The notes below the pieces were generated by a model. The model was not told where the DNA came from. It saw only the letters and a program-made list of their open reading frames with translations, and did not search any database. Positions 50,001 through 60,800 of a stretch of DNA of 64,000 bases are shown here, in pieces (the stretch's first letter is position 1; each line of letters begins with the position of its first letter). Origin of the DNA: Trichoplusia ni (Eukaryota > Arthropoda > Insecta > Lepidoptera > Noctuidae); the NCBI RefSeq assembly GCF_003590095.1, contig NC_039500.1:1612001-1676000 (forward strand). Direction: 5' to 3'. A program made the translations under genes and the position numbers.

Positions 50001-50943
50001 GTAAATACCACCTGGCAGTAGAATAAAATTTAACTAAAAACATATGCAATGGTTTTAGGAAGGTATAATACTTTTTTTTTGCTTACATTCTCTATATAGA
50101 TGAGTAAAAAGTAGTGTCTATACTCACATGGGGGTGGTAAATATCCATAGAACAGCACATCACCACATGTAGAGTGATTCATCTCATCACATAAGGCCAA
50201 CCGCCTGCTCAATGGAGTGATACCAAAATAATCACATTCATGTCTCAGCGCCCTTATGTTTACATTTTCAAGATCTATATCCCTAGTACGAAGGAAGTTT
50301 AATATGAGACCAAAGAGGTTTGGGTCACGGTCTATAAAGATTGCGCCGTTTTCGTCTCGCACTGTCGGTATTCTGCCACTGAGGAGAGCAGTGAAGAAAG
50401 TCTCCGGAACCCAGGTTAAAGTGTGCCATGATGTTGAGAATCTTAAAATAGTGGAGGTATTGTTAGAAATATATGTGCAACTTGCACTAAGTATTTTTCT
50501 ATATGTAAACATATAAACTGTATAAATACGTCAAAATGACCACTACAAATATTTTGAATTAAAAGTATTGAGAAAACAAAGCGGAAAATAAGGTTTTAAA
50601 ATTATATGTATTTTTTTAAAGATTTATAGTCTTGTAAACTGACAAAATTATGAAATACAATGCGGCAAAAATATAAACAATGATTGCTTTATATCGTCAG
50701 GTTTCAAGTTTCGTGAAGTTCCCTAGGCTTCAGTTCGTACAAATATTTAATATATTGAGTTGATGAAACCTTCTCAATGCGATAATTACACAAATAATCT
50801 TTAATGTCGACGAGTAGACTACAAAGCTAGGCCAAATATAAAGCGACTTGAATAAAAAATAAATATCACACACTTTCTTTTCAGTTTGTCACTTACCGTG
50901 TACCTCCCACATTTAAGTTCACAATTTCTTGATAATTAGACAT
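41036..50943 (-). CDS. KCTD3: KCTD3/SHKBP1-like BTB (T1) and WD40 protein
   Basis: There are thirteen exons in transcript order: 50943-50897, 50441-50128, 48406-48241, 47140-47064, 46466-46373, 45927-45707, 45056-44844, 44114-43998, 43765-43626, 43247-43073, 42206-42110, 41702-41518 and 41178-41036. They total 1989 nt, or 662 residues. The start is MSNYQEIVNLNVGGTRFSTS. The BTB/T1 domain (about 7-105) includes ETFFTALLSGRIPTVRDENG and AIFIDRDPNLFGLILNFLRT. A Ser/Asn/Arg linker follows, then a WD40 region: HHNWVAVAYTHF, TQHWQTQDV, DMQKFPLRMKDNDLLVTQLY, NHVRTWRVTRFRGMISTQPG and FIQKVVP, all near-identical to human KCTD3. The C-terminus (SPDELVRLLSACDLD) matches the human EELLKLLDQCDL block but stops soon after, while human KCTD3 is 815 residues. 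A Gly run lies in exon 6. Mammalian KCTD3 binds HCN3 and SHKBP1 affects EGFR turnover; the function here is unknown. It is divergent from STT3B. Confidence 0.95.
41955..42085 (+). repeat. dispersed repeat R2, copy 1
   Basis: CTGACAACCAGTCTAACCAA, GGGGTATCGTGTTACCCAGG and GGTCAGATAGGCAGTCGCTC recur at 53080-53235, and the end recurs at 63452-63495 (GGGAGCCGACCCCAACATAG). Probably a LINE 3' end. It lies in KCTD3 intron 11, close to exon 11. Confidence 0.65.
42830..42922 (-). repeat. probable LINE 3'-end fragment with a short hairpin
   Basis: It contains GCCAGGCA-CCAGT-TGCCTGGC, a perfect 8-bp stem. The text resembles lepidopteran LINE tails, but there is no second copy in the window. It lies in KCTD3 intron 10. 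Confidence 0.35.
43845..43962 (-). mobile_element. SINE family B, copy 2 (degraded)
   Basis: It shares CTCATCACACAAACATTTGT and GTAACTAACCACTAGACCAA with 27895-28036. Box B is mutated (GGGAATCAAGCACA on plus). It lies in KCTD3 intron 8. Confidence 0.75.
44189..44495 (+). repeat. dispersed repeat R3
   Basis: It begins TACTAGCTTTTGCTAGGAGT and continues CACCCACCCGATGTC; later TTCTGGAGTTATATCGTCAG and TTTTTATATAGTAGATT. The layout (ACTAGC start, ATAT-AGTAGATT end) resembles R1 and R4. There is no second copy here. It lies in KCTD3 intron 7. Confidence 0.55.
46592..46740 (+). repeat. LINE 3'-end fragment with (GAT)n tail
   Basis: A (TTTA)n run, then GTTTGTTGGACAAATTGGGG, AGGCCTTTGTCGATCATTGG and GATGATGATGATGATGA. 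It is related to 16160-16236. It lies in KCTD3 intron 4. Confidence 0.6.
48775..49047 (+). repeat. dispersed repeat R4
   Basis: It starts ACTAGCTGACCCAGCAAACG and ends GAATTTTATATATTAGAAG, a widespread insect repeat type that includes AGAATCGGTCGAACCGTTTC. It lies in KCTD3 intron 2. Confidence 0.65.
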
Positions 50944-51871
50944 TTGTAATGATTGAATAACAACAATTCCATACGAGAAACAATTTGTTGTTACAATATT
51001 TTCATAGTAGTAATTTATTTACGTTCGACGATGGATAGCAAATTGTCAACCAAAGAGTATCAAACCAACCACAATGATGTCAACGTCAACAAACAGCTGT
51101 AAAAAATAACACTTCTTGATTGGCATCGGTTGCCATAATAATAAAACATTGTGGAGCTGTTTAGTCGAACTACCACACTATTGAACTGAATCTTACTAAA
51201 TAGTTAATCCACAGAACTGCAATATTTACGAAATCAGTTAAGCCAACTCTACCTTGGCGTAGGGCATTGGCGGTTAGAAGTAATATGCTGGCCCGCAGGT
51301 TTGTGCGTTGTAGTAAACAAGTTAAAGTCACTCTATTTAAAGCCTACTGTCAGACTTTCTACACGTGCAGCCTGTGGTTCAGATATACGCAGAGGACGCT
51401 CAATGCCTTACGTGTCCAATATAACAACGGGTTTAGGATGTTGTTGGGGTTGCCCCGTTTTTGCAGTGCCTCCGGTATGTTTGCGGAAGCCAGGGTAGAC
51501 GGCTTCCACGCGGTAATACGCAAGCGGCTCGTATCACTACTGAGCAGGGTCAGGAGCAGCACCAACAGCATCCTGCAGGTTATTGCGGAAAAGCAGGACT
51601 CAGACATCCTGAAAGCATTTATACGCGCACAAATTTTACTATAAATCTTATTATTTTGTAATTATGTATGGACATTGTTCTGAAATAAAGATTATTATTA
51701 TTATTATTTGTATTTTATACCTGGCAACTTAATTCTAAGAGAGACGTACGTGTCCGTACGTCAGTCATCTAAAAAGTCAATTTTCTTCTAAATCGAATTG
51801 TTGGGACTGATGTATGAAAATATAATTGTTGTGAGTTATTAGGCTAGTTCGTAGTATTATCAGCGTCCAAG
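50944..51871. promoter_or_regulatory. shared 5' region of the divergent KCTD3/STT3B pair
   Basis: 928 bp between the ATGs, of which about 470 bp (51240-51705) is a LINE remnant. Promoters must lie either side of that insert: roughly 50944-51239 for KCTD3 and 51706-51871 for STT3B, unless they are shared. Confidence 0.55.
51240..51705 (+). pseudogene. 5'-truncated non-LTR retrotransposon, reverse-transcriptase C-terminus
   Basis: An open frame to the stop at 51644 encodes about 125 residues including NMLARRFVRCSKQVKVTLF, SLWFRYTQRTLNALRVQYNN and FRMLLGLPRFCSASGMFAEA. This is the tail region of LINE reverse transcriptases common in Lepidoptera. AATAAAG and a (ATT)n tail follow at about 51684-51709. 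It lacks the RT core and endonuclease and is dead on arrival. The intact frame implies a recent insertion. Confidence 0.85.
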
Positions 51872-54800
51872 ATGCCGCAGACTTCAACTGCGAAGCCGGG
51901 CGATGGCCACAGTAAAGGTTTATTTCAAAATACGGCCGGCTTCAGCACTCTAATCACTGTTACGGTATTGTCATTGGCTTGGTTGGCCGGTTTCGCGTCC
52001 CGGCTATTTGCTGTTATACGTTTCGAGAGTATAATTCACGAGTTTGACCCATGGTAAGTGTAAAGAAAATGGTGATTATGAATGATGTGGTTGAGTTTTG
52101 GTTCCCTCCATTTATTGCATACGTGTTCTAGGTTCAACTACCGATCCACGGCCTATATGGTGCAGCATGGGTTTTACAATTTCCTAAACTGGTTCGACGA
52201 GCGTGCGTGGTACCCTCTGGGGCGCATCGTGGGGGGCACAGTGTACCCTGGTCTGATGATAACGTCGGGCACGATACACTGGATCCTGCACGCCTTAAAT
52301 ATTCCGATACACATTAGAGATATCTGCGTGTTCCTCGCGCCTGTGTTCAGGTAAGCCGTTATCTAGGTTACCACTTTATTGATATAACAACTGGTACTAT
52401 TATGATGTTGATATCTGATAAGCATGTCATCTTCAAAGCAGCAAAGATGTACACAACTTATCAATGCTTTAAGCATTAAAGAAGATAACAAACACGAAAT
52501 TTTACCCATGTAGCCATCTAGATTTATTATTCTTGTATGTTTTTAAACAAATTACTTAGTTTATATACCATTAGAATTGTTTATCATAATTTTGTAAGTG
52601 TGTAATTTTACTAATGTTTTTCTATGTAAATTTTATGCTGTTTTACACAGAAATGTTCAGATAATTTCTCTGTAAACATTTGTGATATTGATTAAGTAAA
52701 ACCTTTTTTAAAATTCTACCGTTCTTCTTGACAGGTGGAATTAATTTTTAATGATGATATTGTTCTTTTTAGTGGGTTAACAGCTATAGCCACATACCTA
52801 TTGACATCAGAGCTGTGGTCTCGTGGCGCTGGTCTCTTTGCCGCTTGCTTTATAGCCATAGTACCTGGCTACAGCAGTCGTTCTGTAGCGGGCAGCTATG
52901 ATAATGAAGGAATAGCTATATTTGCGCTCCAGTTTACTTACTACCTATGGCTCAAGAGTTTGAAGAACGGGTCAGTTTTCTGGTCCATCTGCACTGCATT
53001 GTCATACTTTTACATGGTAAGTTTGTTACATATTTGTTTTTCTATGATTAGTATAAAGTTGTATTTTTACCAATATATAACTGACAACCAGTCTAATTAA
53101 GGGGTATCATGTTGCCCAGGTTGGTGGGTTAAGGATGTCAGATAGGCAGTTAAAAATTAATAAATTATAAATGTTGCAGTTGCTCCTTGTTAAACACTGG
53201 TTTAGACTGGGAGCCGACCCTGGAAAGGCTAGATAATAAGTAATTAAAAATTATAGTACTGTGTAGTTGCAAAACACAATGTGATGATTAGCATTTTTCT
53301 ACTTTATGGAATATTTCTTGAACCTTTTCAAGTTTTCATGGTCACCATATAATTAGGACTTCATCATTTCAACCCTGGCATATATATTTTGTTAATTATA
53401 TGATTGCTTTAAATTTACGATGTGAACTCATAAACTTACAAGATGGCTCCTGAAAAGCTGATCTGTTTAAAGTAGTTAAAATAACTGATATCCCTTGATA
53501 AATCACAGAGATTCATATAAGGTTTGGGGGGTTTTAACTAATCTGCTATGGCTTAGTTCAGCTTTCAATGTATTTGACCTCCTTATTCCAGTTACATAAG
53601 CATTATAGGATTACTTACTCCTAACTGGATTATGAATTGAATCAGATTCGAATCAGATTTCATTTGAAATAATGAGTTTATAGTTTATTTGTTTTTTTTT
53701 TGTCCATTAAAAGTTTGTCTTAAGTACTTAAATTGGATCTCTTCAAATAAGAATCACACTTGTCCTGCCATCGCATTGGAGTTAACCTATTATTATGAAA
53801 CTGGCATACACATTATTTGGTTGATCAGCCGCCTGACTAGTTTCTTTAATCCCAACTGGAGTCCTCCATTAGCCACCGCGACAAGGAAGCCTTAATTAAA
53901 AAGTTTAGAACAAATTTAAAATACTTTTATTCTATTCATTATCATAAACCTCAGGAGTTGTGTAAGTATAATTATTATGTGTATGAGGGATTGCAACGCT
54001 TTGCCATAAACCGACACAAAAACGCGGATGACGTAGCACGGTGGTCCAGGTTTAGTCAGTAAGAGCCTAACGCTACCCATTTCCTCCCCCCAGGAACGGG
54101 TGTCTTTGAGGATTCCCCTGCCTTAGCAAAAAAAAAGCACTTGTGTAAATATTGACTCATTTTATATTGCAGGTATCAGCATGGGGTGGTTACGTGTTCA
54201 TCATCAACTTGATCCCGCTCCACGTCTTCCTGCTGCTGATCATGGGCCGCTTCTCCCAGCGTCTCTTCGTCAGCTACTCAGTCTTCTACATCGTCGGCCT
54301 GTTGCTCTCCATGCAGATACCCTTCGTCGGCTTCCAGCCTATCAGGACCAGCGAACATATGGCTGCTTCAGGTAAAATAATATCTTGCTATGTTTTTATA
54401 CTGGTATTACTAGAAAGGTATTACTTAAATTAGACATAGTTAAGGGAAGTTTACGATTCTTGTTCATAAACCGTGTATTGATATCGTAAAACTGAAGTTA
54501 AAGAAAGAATAAACTGAAGAAAATTTTAATTTTAGCAATTTAATTAAATTGTTTCTAAGCTTAAAATTACATATTTACGAATTAGAAGTTTTTATTAACC
54601 ACTTGTCATTGAGCTCGTAATAAATTAAGAAGGATTTTTGTGTTATTACCTAAAAATTAAGCTATAAGTAGGTACATTCCTACGAATCGATTTGAATTTG
54701 CTTCGCATTTGAACCGATATTTGGTTAGTAGACTAGAAATCACCGGATATACAAAAAGACTTATATCAATGTTGTTTCTAGCAATAACCTGTTTGCAAAA

Positions 54801-57800
54801 TTCAACCAAACACGAATTTTCGCACTTTACTTATTAATTGGAGTTACGGTAATGAGCTTAATTGTCCCTAATTTTCGCCTACATAAAATATAAAAGATGA
54901 CTTCAAACATTGCGTTAAAGATTGGCAATGATTACAAAACCAACCTATTTCATGTGATAGAAAAAATCTTCTCCTATATCATTGACTCACAGGAGGCAAT
55001 TTATAAATAATTCCATTGATATATAGTTAAGTCGTTGTGTAGCTACCAAAACCTATTGAGATTAACTCATGAATAGTGCTGCCATGACGAATAGACCAAC
55101 ACATAAAACTCGATTATCTGAAAACCAATTTATCGCGAAACGGAGAATGAACGTCGAATCGCAACAACTTAATGTATGCAAACATTTCGAATACTTACTC
55201 GACAAACAATAATAATAGTTATCGATTTAGTTAACAAATGAAAGTTTATGAAACACTAAACAAAACAGGTCACGGTAAATTATTGTTTAATAAATTATAC
55301 ATCGTTTCGTAGGTCATAAAAAGGTTTAAAATGCATGTTATTTTAGGACAAACACTTTGAGTTCGATTTTTTATAGTATCCATAATGCCTACTGCCACTT
55401 CTAAAAGTAATATACCTGGTGTTAAAGAGAGATCTACGCTGTAAATTGCGCTGTCATGCTTTGACATCCATAATAATATAACTTCCAGACGCGATGGTAG
55501 ACCCTCAGGGATATCGTATGAGTCACATTTTGAGGCCACAATCGAGCATGCTGTAGTTGGTAAAAATAATCTACCTATATTGGAGGTTATCAAGTGAGTT
55601 ATGGCATAATTATACAATGCCATATCAGCTTGTCTGATGTAATAAATTGCGACTCCATGTGTTCGCGAATTAACTTAGATTACTCTCGTATATTCCATTT
55701 TTTTATGTTCTTTATAAAGATAAATAATCTTAGTGAGTCTTTTTGTCTGAAAATCGAGTATAAAATAAAACGCTACTTCATAAAAATTTAAAACAACAAT
55801 AAAGAATATCAAATTAAATATACCACTGAAATATATCAGTCGTTGATTTACTTAATATGTGTTCTGATAAAAGACACCAACTGGATGATAGTCTGTCTTG
55901 TCTCCCGTATAATCTATATATAAATCCACACACACTCAGTACATCATACTTTCAAGTGAAATTCTTAAAAAAACACCTTAGAAATTAATAAAAAACTTAA
56001 ATAAAAAACCAATAACTTAAAATTGACGACTATTAATCGAGTCGTATTTTACTAAAACATTTTCTTAAACGTGTGCGTATGTATAAATACGTGTACATCT
56101 TGCATTACAAACACGATAAGGTTTAATCTGTTTGTTCGTACTTATAACTAATTTCAATTTGCTGGGTAATTGATTGCTCGATGCCTGCTTAGCGGAGTGT
56201 AAACTTAGTATTGAACTGTTGATAATATATGTTGAGCGATAAATAGAGAGCTATTTAATGTTTTTTTACTAGCCGTACTTTGCGGTTTTATTAATGTTCT
56301 TACAATGTTGTTATAGCCTTTACTGGGTCCCAATTCCGCCAAAATGTTCAATAGAATATGAAAAGTGTAAAATTTAATCCAATTTCCATTCATTCAGGAA
56401 ATACGGCTATTGTATATAGCGCAATCGGGCCCCGGATCTTCAACAGATGGAATATTGAAGAACAAAAGTCATTGTTAGTAGTGCCTGATAGTGCGTTTAA
56501 CTAGCTCTAAAATATTTTACGATTGCTAGGTATTAGTTAAAATTCATAAGCATAGTTAACTTCAACAGTTTTTCGTTTCACACAACTTGTGTAATTCCTT
56601 CAAAGCTGCATTTTTTATCAATATCGGTAAACAGACAGGACACTAAAAATACATAAACAATACCAATACTTTACATAATATACGAAAGCGCCTACCTTTA
56701 TGTATATAAATGGCACAGATGTGTCATTGTTATTCAGAATATTGAGATCGCTATCAGTAACTTATTACTGCCATTTGTTCATACAATATTATAGTATAAT
56801 AACAATTGACCAATCGAACGGCTGCAATAATATTTTCACCTTGAAACGTACATAGCAGTAACATTCGGTTTCTCGGACATTGATGGAAGTAATGATTTCG
56901 GTCCTGCGAAGCCAATTGCGAGACTCGCGATACTGAAGATTTATAAATAATCGTCTAAAGCAAAATCAATCGGTTGGGTGAAGAATAAGAGATAAATAAG
57001 TGGTCACCACCACTCCACCCTCATATTTATTACTGGGACAATTGTTTCGTAATATTTATCTTTACTTTTAGTATTTGTTATTATATCGGAAACAGAAGAA
57101 CATCATCTGAAGTATTTTCAGCAAAACTCTAAAAACGACAATTTGTGAAGTGACTAGTTGTTGTAATTTTTGCCAATGACAATCTGACAACATTATATCT
57201 AACGGCGATTGTTTACACAATCGTTTTTGAATACGTCTGTTGGTACAATAATTAAGGACCAAATCTCATGCTCGTGCTGTGATGTCTATCTTGCGGTCAA
57301 TTAATCACAGTTCTGATTGGTCAGATTTGACCAATCTTCGAGATACCTGGGCAGTTCGTGGACAGGATATTATGAAACATCAAAAATCTATGTTTGTCTG
57401 TTTACTTTCCATTGTTTGAAATGTTAGTAAATTATCTCTTGTGTTAAAGTTACTTCAGAGATGATTTTGAGAATTTTAAAGAGGAATTTCTCGTTGAGAT
57501 GTCATTTATTACGCCCATGACGTACACATTTTGAATGTTACTTAGTAATGGCTTAGTAATGGCTTTTGACGACCTCCGTGGTCGAGTGGCGTACGCACCG
57601 GTTTCAAGGTGGCGCTAACTCTGAGGTCCCGGGTTCGATCCCCGGTCGGGTCAATGTAAAAAATCATATTTCTACATTGTCTCGGGTCTGGGTGTTTGTG
57701 GTACCTTCGTTGTATCTGAATTCCATAACACAAGTGCTTCAGCAGCTTACTTTGGGTTCAGAACAATGTATGTGATGTTGTCCGCATTTATTATTTATTT

Positions 57801-60800
57801 TATTATTTATTATATAATGGCTAAATGCTGATAATCAATTCTGGATTCCACATACTTATTAGTTTTCAAACAAAAATTCTAAACATGAGTAGCTTCAGAC
57901 AAACATGTTCTAATATTCTCACGGTTTAAAGTGAAGTTTACTTTCAGTTCGTAAATAACTAGGTCTTTACGAATGAATGCAGCTCTTTGTTTACACAAAC
58001 GTTACTATGGCTCCGTAGCTGTGACGTGTCGGAACCCCTCGAGTACAATTTCTATGAGAATATTTTATGGTAATACCAAATTACATGGTCCTGCACAAAT
58101 GCATACGATTTGGCGAGTTTCCAACGTTTTGAACGGCGGTATTACCCAGTGAATTCACTATGAAAACAGTAAAAGATATTCTCCAAATTCTCTCCCATAG
58201 TATTTTTATTACAACTTTGTTTTTATAAGGAAATGAGATGGGTTATGGATGCTATGAAACGACCGGCGATGTATAAAAACATTGTATTCATTGAGCGTTT
58301 TTTTAAGACTTCTGTTTACAAGACAACTTTTATTTAAAAATTAGCTGTAAGTGATTCTTCTTTTTACCATTTCTTCATACTTTTCCTTGAAAGGATATCA
58401 ATATATAGTATTTTTGGACCCAACTCTATGATTTTGGTAATTGATACCACAAAGTTCTTCCATTCATCTGAACACTACCGGACATAGACTTGTTTGTCAG
58501 TTTTTATAATAAAACGAATACCAATTGACCTCAACAGATCAATTGGTTTCCAAGGTCGAGTCGTTCACTAATTTAAATTGCCTGTGAAATGCACAATAGA
58601 ATATGCTCTATATCTAATATCCTGTTATGTATCTTTTTATTATACCAACATAAATCGATGGGTAGCTGAATGTCGCAACAAACTTGTGTACCGAAACCGG
58701 TCCTCTATTTTATTTCCTTTGAGTTTGTGAAAAAAAAAGAGATGTTTATCATGCCATTTTCTTATTAATTGTTTATACTTTTATCTTGAGCGGATCACTG
58801 TCAGTTTTAAATACCGTTATGCACTTGAAAAAGCACAATTTTCGAGCAAAAGTCGCTTCCGTCCTCCCCTATAAATATGTTCATATCCACTAGGCTAGGA
58901 TCACTTTAAATACATTCATTGTTTATTTGATAGACAATATGTACTAGGTTAATCTATATCAATCGATAACCTTTCTTATACAAGAGGAAGCCTGTTCCCA
59001 GCAGTGGAATATTAATAGGTCAAAAGCTAATACTCATGTTTTGTTCACAGGTGTATTCGCCCTGTTGATGGCCATCGGTGCGCTCAAGTACCTCCACAGT
59101 CTGAACCCCAAGGGCCAATGGAAGCAGCTGCTGATCTTAGGAGGTCTCATCGCTGCAGGCACCGTCTTCTTAGCCGTCGTACTACTCACTTACATGGGAG
59201 TCATCGCGCCGTGGAGTGGACGGTTAGCACAAATTGATTATACAAAAATAATGTTGCCATAGAAACGAGTTGCCAATTAAATTGCTTTGTTGTAAGCTCT
59301 AAAGCGGTTTTATGTCCGCTGATAACTTTAAATTGAACCGAACATGATTAACACGGATTTAGCATGCCATTTTTATTTACATTTTCCAAGTTTCAAAGAG
59401 AAAATTGAGTAATCTAACACCACTGTTTAAAGTTATAAAAAAAAATATGCAAATCGCCTGCATGTAGTATCGTAATTAAAAAGTAATTACGAACAACGTT
59501 TACAGAAACGTTTATACATTAATAGTTATTAAGTAATACTCTTGTAGGCACCATAGTTTCTTGTTCAACATAATTTGTAAGTTATTTACACATTTGTTCG
59601 AGTGTTTAGTACATTAGTAAGTAAGTAAGGTTTACAAGTGTAGACTTTACAGCAATAAAGTTACGTTTTATGGGCTGATATGGATGCTTGTAGCGTAGTT
59701 ACGTATCGATGACCTTAATGGTGTATAGAAGGTGGTATTTCGATATTGCATTTGTATGGAAAATTATTTGGCGAGCAATTTTTTGTTTATGTTGATACTG
59801 ACATATAGTATCGGGAGTCTTTCGAGTCTGATGAATTGCTACGCATTGTCATGCATCGGCCAAAAAGCATATTAAGACGTTTGATGGCGATGCAGGTTTA
59901 GTGAGTAAGAGTCTGACACCCACTTAATCCCCCGACGAGGTGGCTGTTTATGAGAACTCGCCCGCTTCACCAAAAAAAGGATAAACGACTCTTGTTACGG
60001 CCTTTTATTCAGATTAGATCTGACTTAAACGATTCCACAAATTCTCAAAATTTGTCAGTTAAGTCACCCTAGGGGCTCTTGTTGTAGAGGTATGTGAAAT
60101 GGGAGAGTCATTGTAAAGTAAAAGCTAGAGTCAAATTCATGTCTAAGAAGGTTTTGGACCTGCAAAGCATTTTAAGCATGCTCTCGTATAGGTTGGGTTT
60201 GATTAAACGTAACTCAGCATCGAATCTCAAGCAATACAGTCAGTGACAAAAGTCCAGGACCGCTAAACATCCTGTATGCATCATGTTACCAGATAGTTTG
60301 ACATTATCTCAAAGTGCTGTTCTATTTCAGTTTCTACTCCTTATGGGACACGACATACGCCAAGATCCACATTCCTATAATCGCTTCGGTGTCTGAGCAT
60401 CAGCCTACAACATGGTCGTCATTCTTCTTTGATCTGCACGTGCTGGTCTGCACCTTCCCTGTTGGCTTGTGGTACTGCATCAAGAATGTCAACGATGAGA
60501 GAGTGTTTGGTAAGGGATTTTCCACTTTACGATTTTAGTTTTAGAGTTAAAAGTTCTCTCCATAAGTTGAATCTCTTAATACAATATGATATATTCAAAT
60601 CAAAGGGCCTACCAGGAATATTATTATTATTACAGTTTTGGAGACTTAGCGCACTACTTATCAAAGAACGGCGTTTCTTATCCACAACTTTCAGTGGTCG
60701 TGTGTGAGTGCGAAAAGCAACTACTGTACATATTATTTCATCCCATAGTTGCCCTATACGCCCTAAGCGCGGTATACTTCGCGGGTGTGATGGTGCGTCT

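Noticed and set aside
57568..57655. tRNA gene candidate (box A and box B present)
   Set aside because: The same head occurs at 4591 and 11189 followed by the same non-tRNA body and AT-rich tail, with flanking TAATGGCT duplications: it is a SINE.
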